This document shows positions 57,877-64,000 of a stretch of DNA of 64,000 bases, piece by piece (the first letter of the stretch is position 1; each line of letters starts with the position of its first letter). Location of the stretch: positions 1 through 64,000 of the forward strand of contig NZ_SLXH01000014.1 in the NCBI RefSeq assembly GCF_004341365.1. Reading direction: 5' to 3'. The notes under the pieces were generated by a model. It worked only from the letters and a program-made list of their open reading frames with translations, was not told the DNA's origin and ran no database searches. The position numbers and the translations under genes are program-made. This DNA comes from Simplicispira metamorpha (GTDB lineage Bacteria > Pseudomonadota > Gammaproteobacteria > Burkholderiales > Burkholderiaceae_C).

Positions 57877-58941
57877 ATGCCCCTCGTCTCGATGCGCGAA
57901 CTGCTCGACCATGCTGCTGAAAACCGCTACGGCATCCCCGCTTTCAACGTCAACAACCTGGAGCAAGTGCAGGCCGTGATGGCCGCTGCCGATGAGGTAG
58001 GAGCGCCGGTCATTTTGCAAGCCAGCGCTGGTGCGCGCAAATACGCGGGCGAAGCCTTCATCAAGCACCTCATCCAGGCTGCTGCCGAGATGTACCCACA
58101 CATTCCGCTGGTCATGCACCAAGACCACGGCACCTCGCCCGCCATTTGCCAGGGCGCGCTGGACCTGGGCTTTGGCTCGGTGATGATGGATGGCTCACTG
58201 CGCGAAGACGGCAAAACCCCGGCCTCGTTCGACTACAACGTCGAAGTGACACGCAAGGTGGTGGAAATGGCACACAAAATCGGTGCAACCGTCGAGGGCG
58301 AACTGGGCTGCCTGGGTTCGCTGGAAACGGGTGAGGCCGGTGAGGAAGACGGTGTGGGCGCGGCGGGCAAGCTTGACCACAGCCAGATGCTGACCGACCC
58401 CGAAGAGGCCGCCGCTTTCGTCAAGGCCACGCAGCTTGACGCCTTGGCCATTGCCATCGGCACCAGCCACGGCGCCTACAAGTTCACGCGCAAGCCCACG
58501 GGCGACATTCTGGCCATCAGCCGCGTACAGGCTATCAACGCCCGCATCCCCAACACCCATTTGGTGATGCACGGTTCCTCGTCCGTACCGCAAGAGCTGC
58601 TGGCCATCATCAACCAGTACGGTGGCAAGATGAAAGAGACGTATGGCGTGCCGGTCGAAGAGATCCAGAAGGCCATCCAGTTTGGCGTGCGCAAGATCAA
58701 CATCGACACCGATATCCGCCTGGCCATGACTGGCGCGGTGCGCAAGTTCCTGGCCGAGAACCCCGACAAATTTGACGCCCGCGAATGGCTCAAACCCGCC
58801 CGCGAAGCGGCCAAGGCCATCTGCAAGCAGCGCTATATCGAGTTCGGCTGCGAAGGCCAGGGCGCCAAGATCAAGGGCCACAACCTGCAAGTGATGGCCT
58901 CCCGCTACGCTGCGGGCGAGCTGGCCCAGGTCGTTAACTGA
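57877..58941 (+). CDS. fba: Class II fructose-1,6-bisphosphate aldolase
   Basis: Zn-dependent aldolase of 354 residues for glycolysis, gluconeogenesis and possibly the Calvin cycle (CbbA-type). Motifs: [26 protein letters not shown] with Zn and catalytic residues (about 81-91), [33 protein letters not shown] and HGSSSVPQE, ending with [23 protein letters not shown] at 57794-57799 may be its -10. Confidence 0.95.
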   Translation: MPLVSMRELLDHAAENRYGIPAFNVNNLEQVQAVMAAADEVGAPVILQASAGARKYAGEAFIKHLIQAAAEMYPHIPLVMHQDHGTSPAICQGALDLGFGSVMMDGSLREDGKTPASFDYNVEVTRKVVEMAHKIGATVEGELGCLGSLETGEAGEEDGVGAAGKLDHSQMLTDPEEAAAFVKATQLDALAIAIGTSHGAYKFTRKPTGDILAISRVQAINARIPNTHLVMHGSSSVPQELLAIINQYGGKMKETYGVPVEEIQKAIQFGVRKINIDTDIRLAMTGAVRKFLAENPDKFDAREWLKPAREAAKAICKQRYIEFGCEGQGAKIKGHNLQVMASRYAAGELAQVVN

Positions 58942-59108
58942 CCTGATACACCGCACTGTGGGCGTGGCGTTCGCCCCAGTGACGGCAGGGGGAGCCCTCG
59001 CCTAGAGAGCTGCCCCTGTACCAAGGCAAACCGCCAGTCGCAAAAGTTTCTTCATGTAAGCTTGTGGTCAGTGAATGCAGCCCACCGACACAACGAGGAG
59101 ACAGACGC

Positions 59109-60224
59109 ATGCTGATTGGCATACCTGCCGAGACCATGGCCGGAGAGACCCGGGTCGCCGCGACCCCTGAGACGGTCAAAAAACTCAAAGCCCAGGGACA
59201 CACCGTACGCATCCAGGCGCATGCCGGTGTCGCTGCCAGCATGCCTGATGCAGCCTACGAAGCTGTCGGCGCAGACATCACCGATGCCGCAGCCGCTTGG
59301 GGCTGCGACATGGTGCTCAAGGTGCGCGCGCCCCAAGAGTCCGAGATGGCGCTGCTGCGTCCGGGCACCGTGGTGGTGGGCATGCTCAACCCCTTTGACG
59401 GTGCCGGCTTGCAGCGCATGGCGCAGGCGGGCCTGACGGCCTTTGCCCTGGAGGCCGCGCCGCGCACCTCGCGTGCGCAAAGCATGGATGTGCTGTCTTC
59501 GCAGGCCAACATCGCCGGTTACAAGGCGGTGATGATCGCCGCCGACAAGTACCAGCGCATTTTCCCGATGCTGATGACCGCTGCGGGCACCGTCAAAGCC
59601 GCCCGCGTGGTGATTTTGGGCGTCGGCGTGGCGGGCTTGCAGGCCATTGCCACCGCCAAACGGCTGGGCGCGGTGATCGAGGCGTCTGACGTGCGCCCCA
59701 GTGTGAAAGAGCAAGTGGAGTCGCTGGGTGCCAAGTTCATCGACGTGCCCTACGAAACCCAGGAAGAAAAAGAAGCCGCCGAAGGCGTAGGGGGCTATGC
59801 CCGCCCCATGCCGCAAAGCTGGCTCGATCGCCAGAAGGCCGAAGTGGCCAAGCGCGTAGCCGCTGCCGATATTGTTATCACCACCGCCTTGATTCCCGGG
59901 CGCGCCGCACCCGTGCTGGTGACCGAGGACATGGTCAAGGCCATGAAGCCGGGCTCCGTCATCGTGGATCTGGCGGCAGCGCAGGGCGGCAATTGCCCCC
60001 TGACCGAAGCCAATGCCGTGGTCGTTAAGCACGGCGTGACGCTGGTGGGCGAGACCAACCTCCCCGCCTTGGTGGCGGCGGACGCCTCGGCCCTGTATGC
60101 GCGCAACGTGCTGGACTTTCTCAAGCTGGTGCTGACCAAGGAGGCCACCTTGCAAATAGACCTGCAAGATGACATCGTGGCCGCTTGTCTGGTGGCCCAT
60201 GAAGGCGTGGTGAGGCGGTCATGA
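59109..60224 (+). CDS. pntAA: NAD(P) transhydrogenase subunit alpha, part 1
   Basis: Soluble NAD(H)-binding domain I of proton-translocating transhydrogenase, 371 residues. It begins MLIGIPAETMAGETRVAATPETVKKLK, with ILGVGVAGLQAIATAKRLGA (about 173-192, NAD fold) and DLAAAQGGNCPLTEAN. The split alpha subunit (AA and AB) is typical of betaproteobacteria. ATG 59109 follows a CGAGGAG site. It overlaps the following lipoprotein gene by 4 bp. Confidence 0.95.
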   Translation: MLIGIPAETMAGETRVAATPETVKKLKAQGHTVRIQAHAGVAASMPDAAYEAVGADITDAAAAWGCDMVLKVRAPQESEMALLRPGTVVVGMLNPFDGAGLQRMAQAGLTAFALEAAPRTSRAQSMDVLSSQANIAGYKAVMIAADKYQRIFPMLMTAAGTVKAARVVILGVGVAGLQAIATAKRLGAVIEASDVRPSVKEQVESLGAKFIDVPYETQEEKEAAEGVGGYARPMPQSWLDRQKAEVAKRVAAADIVITTALIPGRAAPVLVTEDMVKAMKPGSVIVDLAAAQGGNCPLTEANAVVVKHGVTLVGETNLPALVAADASALYARNVLDFLKLVLTKEATLQIDLQDDIVAACLVAHEGVVRRS

Positions 60225-60946
60225 GCGCAGTGGTACACGGCGCCAGGCTGCTGCTGGCCACTGGCGTACTGGCGTTGGTGGCGGCATGCGCCCCCCTGGG
60301 CAACGCCCATCCCGAGTACCCCGTGGGCCGGGCCCGCCTGGTGCTGGCGCCGGGGCAATGGGTGGACTTGGGGCATTCCGAAGAATCCCTGCCTTTGCTG
60401 CCGGAACTGGGTGCCACCGTGCCTTTGCAGACCCGCATTGTCGGGTTGCGCGGGCCTGGCCAGGAATGGCTGGCCGTACTGCGGATCCAGACCAACAGCA
60501 CCAACTTTCCTCCGCACAACCCAACCCTCTGGACGGGCTCCTGCCCCGCGCAGCAAGGCGTCTGGGTGGAAGATGCCACTGCGGCCAGCCCGGTGCGCAT
60601 TGACTGCCTGCGCTTCAAGCGCTGGGCCAACAACCGCGATGACTGGCTGGGCAAGAACCATCCCGATTGGGCCCAGTGGCTGGGCATGCACCAAGTGCAG
60701 CTGACCCGGCCTGCGTCGTACATCAGCTACCGCTATGCCACCGAAGGCGGTGCGTATGTGGCAGTGACTGCGCTGGTAGACCAGCGACTGCTCATCCCGA
60801 AAACACGCAGCAACGATGAGTTCCTGCGTTCGGGCCAGCCAGCGCAGGACTGGATGGGCCAACTGCGCACCGCCGTCCAACAAAGCGTTGGCATGCTCGA
60901 TGGCCACCTGGCCGTGCCTGCTTTTCCCCTTGCTGTGTCCCCCTAA
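60221..60946 (+). CDS. Putative lipoprotein inserted in the pnt operon, unknown function
   Basis: Protein of 241 residues with a lipoprotein-type signal (lipobox LVAAC, Cys23). The body is not a family I recognise: ARLVLAPGQWVDLGHSEESLPLLPELG, QEWLAVLRIQTNSTN, WTGSCPAQQGVWVEDAT, DCLRFKRWANNRDDWLGKNHPDWAQWL and YRYATEGGAYVAVTALVDQRLL. Tryptophan-rich, probably periplasmic. It sits between pntAA and pntAB (4-bp overlap and 12-bp gap), so it must be co-expressed with transhydrogenase; any functional link is unknown. Confidence 0.72.
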   Translation: MSAVVHGARLLLATGVLALVAACAPLGNAHPEYPVGRARLVLAPGQWVDLGHSEESLPLLPELGATVPLQTRIVGLRGPGQEWLAVLRIQTNSTNFPPHNPTLWTGSCPAQQGVWVEDATAASPVRIDCLRFKRWANNRDDWLGKNHPDWAQWLGMHQVQLTRPASYISYRYATEGGAYVAVTALVDQRLLIPKTRSNDEFLRSGQPAQDWMGQLRTAVQQSVGMLDGHLAVPAFPLAVSP

Positions 60947-60958
60947 GGAGCCGTCGCC

Positions 60959-61276
60959 ATGGATGTTGTGTCCCCCACGCTGATCAACCTGATCATTTTT
61001 GTGCTGGCCATTTACGTGGGCTACCACGTTGTCTGGACAGTGACCCCTGCACTGCACACACCGCTGATGGCGGTGACCAACGCGATTTCTGCCATCGTCA
61101 TCGTGGGCGCCATGCTGGCCGCCGCCCTGACCGAAACCCCGCTGGGCAAAACCATGGGCGTGCTGGCCGTGGCGCTGGCGGCGGTCAACGTGTTTGGTGG
61201 CTTTCTGGTCACGCGCCGGATGCTCGAAATGTTCCGTAAAAAAGAACGAAAAGTGCCTGCGGCGACCGCCAAATAA
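60959..61276 (+). CDS. pntAB: NAD(P) transhydrogenase subunit alpha, part 2
   Basis: Membrane part of the split alpha subunit, 105 residues with three spans (about 5-22, 38-60, 66-86). The ALHTPLMAVTNAISAIVIVGAM segment is highly characteristic. It precedes pntB by 33 bp. Confidence 0.94.
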   Translation: MDVVSPTLINLIIFVLAIYVGYHVVWTVTPALHTPLMAVTNAISAIVIVGAMLAAALTETPLGKTMGVLAVALAAVNVFGGFLVTRRMLEMFRKKERKVPAATAK

Positions 61277-61308
61277 GCGCTAGCAGCTATAAAAACAGGA
61301 GCATTTCA
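61276..61308. repeat. Interspersed repeat copy 12 (half-length)
   Basis: taagcgctagcagctataaa then aacaggagcatttc. It provides the AGGAG ribosome site of pntB, so the repeat now serves as its translation leader. Confidence 0.68.
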
Positions 61309-61309
61309 T

Positions 61310-62752
61310 ATGAGCATGAACCTCGTCGTACTGCTGTATCTGGTGGCCAGCGTGTGCTTTATTCAGGCCCTCAAAGGGCTGTCGCACCCCACCACCTCCA
61401 TCCGGGGCAACCTGTTTGGCATGGTCGGCATGGCCATCGCCGTGCTCACCACCGTGGGGCTGATCTACAGCCAGGCGCAAAGCCTGGGTGTGGACTTTGG
61501 CACCGGGCTGGTCTATGTGGTGGCGGCCCTGGTGGTGGGTGCCAGCGCAGGCACCCTGATGGCCCAGCGCGTCGAGATGACCAAGATGCCTGAGCTGGTG
61601 GCCTTCATGCACAGCATGATCGGCCTGGCTGCCGTGTTCATTGCCGTGGCCGCCGTGGCCGAGCCCTGGGCATTCCAGATTGTGGCCAAGGGGCAACCGA
61701 TTCCGCTGGGCAACCGGCTGGAGCTGTTCCTGGGCGCGGCCATTGGTGCTATCACTTTCAGCGGCTCGGTCATTGCGTTTGGCAAGCTCTCGGGCAAGTA
61801 CAAGTTCCGCCTGTTCCAGGGCACGCCGGTGCAGTTTTCGGGCCAGCATATGCTGAACCTGGTGCTGGGCCTGGCCACCGTGGGGCTGGGGTTGGTGTTC
61901 ATGTTCACGGAGAACTGGACGGCCTTTTTCCTCATGCTGGCGCTGTCGTTTGTGCTGGGCGTGCTCATCATCATCCCCATTGGCGGGGCTGACATGCCGG
62001 TGGTGGTGTCCATGCTCAACAGCTACTCGGGCTGGGCGGCGGCGGGCATTGGTTTTTCGCTCAACAACGCCATGCTCATCATTGCTGGCTCGCTGGTGGG
62101 CAGCTCCGGGGCCATCCTGAGCTACATCATGTGCAAGGCCATGAACCGCTCGTTCTTCAACGTGATTCTGGGCGGCTTTGGTGGCGATGCCGCTGGCCCT
62201 GCTGCTGCCGGTGGCGCGCAGCAGCAGCGCAACGTCAAAAGCGGCAGTGCCGACGACGCCGCCTTCGTGCTGGGCAACGCGGAAACCGTGGTCATCGTGC
62301 CCGGCTACGGCCTGGCGGTGGCCCGCGCCCAGCATGCCGTCAAAGAGCTGGCAGCCAAGCTCACCGACAAAGGCATCACCGTCAAATACGCCATCCACCC
62401 GGTGGCAGGGCGCATGCCCGGCCACATGAACGTGCTGCTGGCCGAGGCCGAAGTGCCCTACGACCAGGTGTTCGAGATGGAAGACATCAACGGCGAGTTC
62501 GGCCAGGTGGACGTGGCCATCATTCTGGGCGCCAACGATGTGGTCAACCCCGCCGCCCACGTCAAGGGCACCCCCATCTACGGCATGCCCATCCTGGAAG
62601 CCTACAAGGCCAAGACCGTGATTGTGAACAAGCGTTCCATGGCCTCGGGCTACGCGGGCCTGGACAACGAGCTGTTCTACATGGACAAAACCATGATGGT
62701 CTTCGGTGACGCGAAAAAGGTCGTCGAAGACATGGTCAAGGCCATCGAGTGA
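61310..62752 (+). CDS. pntB: NAD(P) transhydrogenase subunit beta
   Basis: Proton-channel and NADP(H)-binding subunit, 480 residues. About nine spans (residues 1-265) are followed by domain III (about 300-480), with VIVPGYGLAVARAQHAVKELA (NADP site), IHPVAGRMPGHMNVLLAEA and VNKRSMASGYAGLDNELFY. Transfers hydride from NADH to NADP+ coupled to proton entry. The gene ends 71 bp before fadD. Confidence 0.96.
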   Translation: MSMNLVVLLYLVASVCFIQALKGLSHPTTSIRGNLFGMVGMAIAVLTTVGLIYSQAQSLGVDFGTGLVYVVAALVVGASAGTLMAQRVEMTKMPELVAFMHSMIGLAAVFIAVAAVAEPWAFQIVAKGQPIPLGNRLELFLGAAIGAITFSGSVIAFGKLSGKYKFRLFQGTPVQFSGQHMLNLVLGLATVGLGLVFMFTENWTAFFLMLALSFVLGVLIIIPIGGADMPVVVSMLNSYSGWAAAGIGFSLNNAMLIIAGSLVGSSGAILSYIMCKAMNRSFFNVILGGFGGDAAGPAAAGGAQQQRNVKSGSADDAAFVLGNAETVVIVPGYGLAVARAQHAVKELAAKLTDKGITVKYAIHPVAGRMPGHMNVLLAEAEVPYDQVFEMEDINGEFGQVDVAIILGANDVVNPAAHVKGTPIYGMPILEAYKAKTVIVNKRSMASGYAGLDNELFYMDKTMMVFGDAKKVVEDMVKAIE

Positions 62753-62823
62753 CAGACCGCTTCTGAGCACCCGGCGCGAACCGCCTTCGCGCCGCACTAC
62801 AACAAAAAATGGAGAGACAAAAA

Positions 62824-64000
62824 ATGACCGACCGCCCTTGGCTGGCCGCGTACCCGCAGGGTGTGCCTGCCGATATCGACCCCGCCCAGTACCCGTCTCT
62901 GGTGGCCTTGATGGACGAGGCGTTTGGCAAATACGCCGACCGCGTCGCCTACAGCTTCATGGGCCGGGATGTGACCTATGCAGAGACCGAGGCGCTCAGC
63001 CGCGCCCTGGCCGCTTACCTGCAAGGGCTGGGCCTGGTCAAGGGCGACCGGGTCGCCATCATGATGCCCAACGTGCCGCAGTACCCGGTGGCCGTGGCCG
63101 CCGTTTTGCGCGCGGGCTTTGTCGTGGTCAACGTGAACCCGCTGTACACGCCGCGCGAGCTGGAGCACCAGCTCAAGGACGCCGGTGCCAAGGCCATCGT
63201 CATCATCGAGAACTTTGCCTCCACGCTGCAAAGCTGCATTGCCAACACGGCGGTCAAGCATGTGGTGCTGTGCGCCATGGGCGACCAGCTTGGTTGGCTC
63301 AAGGGCGCGCTGGTCAACTACGTGGTGCGCAACGTCAAGAAAATGGTGCCTGCCTACAGCCTGCCTGACCCGGTGCGCTTCAACGATGCCATCGCCCAGG
63401 GCGAGCGCAGCAGCTTCAAGGCGCCCGACATCCGGCCCGATGACATCGCGTTGCTGCAATACACGGGCGGCACCACCGGCGTGAGCAAGGGCGCTGTGCT
63501 GTTGCACCGCAACGTGATTGCCAACGTGCTGCAGTCCGAGGCCTGGAACGCGCCCGTGATGCAGAAAATCCCGGCGCAGGAGCAGCCCACCAGCGTGTGC
63601 GCGTTGCCGCTGTACCACATCTTTGCCTTCACGGTGAACATGATGCTGTCCATGCGCACCGGCGGCAAAACCATCCTCATCCCCAACCCGCGCGACCTGC
63701 CAGCGGTGCTCAAAGAGCTGTCCCGGCACACCTTCCACAGCTTTCCGGCGGTCAACACGCTGTTCAATGGCCTGGCCAACCACCCGGATTTCAACACCGT
63801 CAACTGGAAGAACCTCAAGGTGTCGGTGGGCGGCGGCATGGCCGTGCAGGGCGCCGTGGCCAAGCTGTGGCTGGAGAAAACCGGCTGCCCCATCTGCGAG
63901 GGCTACGGCCTCTCGGAGACCAGCCCCTCGGCCAGCTGCAACCCCGTGACGGCCAAAGAGTTCACCGGCACCATCGGCGTGCCCATTCCCGGCACCTGGA
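62824..64000 (+). CDS. fadD: Long-chain fatty acid-CoA ligase, N-terminal part (runs off window)
   Basis: Activates long-chain fatty acids to acyl-CoA via acyl-AMP. 392 residues are visible. Motifs: GRDVTYAETEALSRALA, NVNPLYTPRELEHQL, the AMP-binding P-loop YTGGTTGVSKGAVLLH (about 217-232), LPLYHIFAFTVNMML and the EGYGLSETSP loop (about 358-367). ATG 62824 follows GGAGAG. The C-terminal lid is missing only because the window ends. Confidence 0.93.
   Translation, partial: MTDRPWLAAYPQGVPADIDPAQYPSLVALMDEAFGKYADRVAYSFMGRDVTYAETEALSRALAAYLQGLGLVKGDRVAIMMPNVPQYPVAVAAVLRAGFVVVNVNPLYTPRELEHQLKDAGAKAIVIIENFASTLQSCIANTAVKHVVLCAMGDQLGWLKGALVNYVVRNVKKMVPAYSLPDPVRFNDAIAQGERSSFKAPDIRPDDIALLQYTGGTTGVSKGAVLLHRNVIANVLQSEAWNAPVMQKIPAQEQPTSVCALPLYHIFAFTVNMMLSMRTGGKTILIPNPRDLPAVLKELSRHTFHSFPAVNTLFNGLANHPDFNTVNWKNLKVSVGGGMAVQGAVAKLWLEKTGCPICEGYGLSETSPSASCNPVTAKEFTGTIGVPIPGTW

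Overview
The window comes from a GC-rich betaproteobacterium, most likely Burkholderiales, family Comamonadaceae (Acidovorax/Simplicispira-like). The evidence is the gene content and order (dprA-LysM-def-fmt, yajC-secD-secF, pntAA-pntAB-pntB beside a class II aldolase), lineage-typical families (DUF3717/DUF1289, DUF1631, single-chain indolepyruvate oxidoreductase, TfpX/TfpZ pilin accessory protein) and at least twelve copies of a short interspersed repeat built around AGCGCTAGCAGCTATCAAA, a form I associate with this family. Almost all of the sequence is coding. I found no tRNA, rRNA, CRISPR array, prophage or intact insertion sequence.

Layout: 1-198 is the 3' end of an IS5-type transposase. 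219-4693 is a pilin O-glycosylation module: two PglL/Wzy-type oligosaccharyltransferases around a TfpX/TfpZ protein. 4720-11642 is mostly housekeeping: moaC, a BepA-like M48 protease, a TerC-family exporter under a clear yybP-ykoY manganese riboswitch, yaeQ, purB and a glutathione S-transferase. 11650-20459 is the most interesting block: eight tightly packed minus-strand genes for lipid or membrane modification (FAD oxidoreductase, DUF1365, cyclopropane-synthase-like methyltransferase, exported chalcone-isomerase-like protein, MFS carrier, DUF3833 lipoprotein, SDR, NTF2-like protein). Across a 443-bp intergenic region lies a divergent MerR/B12-binding LitR/CarH-type regulator that keeps the W-x9-EH and E-x-H-x2-G photoreceptor motifs. 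It reads as a light-controlled lipid-remodelling regulon.

20460-38737 holds a degenerate HD-GYP protein, glnE, yhdP, a nitrilase, a DctS/DctR-like two-component system, an OmpA lipoprotein, mltA, and a divergent Lrp regulator / indolepyruvate ferredoxin oxidoreductase pair that share a 30-bp inverted repeat. 39040-50567 holds yajC-secD-secF, a DUF1631 protein, dprA, a LysM protein, def, a BamE-like lipoprotein, fmt and azlCD. 50656-64000 is central carbon and redox metabolism (pgk, pyk, fba, pntAA-pntAB-pntB, partial fadD), interrupted by a FlgO-like lipoprotein pair and by a PAP2 phosphatase divergent from a PmrA/PmrB-like two-component system with a PmrA-box-like direct repeat between them.

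One recurrent theme is that the interspersed repeat does not stay between genes. It lies inside moaC and fmt and supplies the signal-peptide codons of two exported proteins (the M48 protease and the chalcone-isomerase-like protein).
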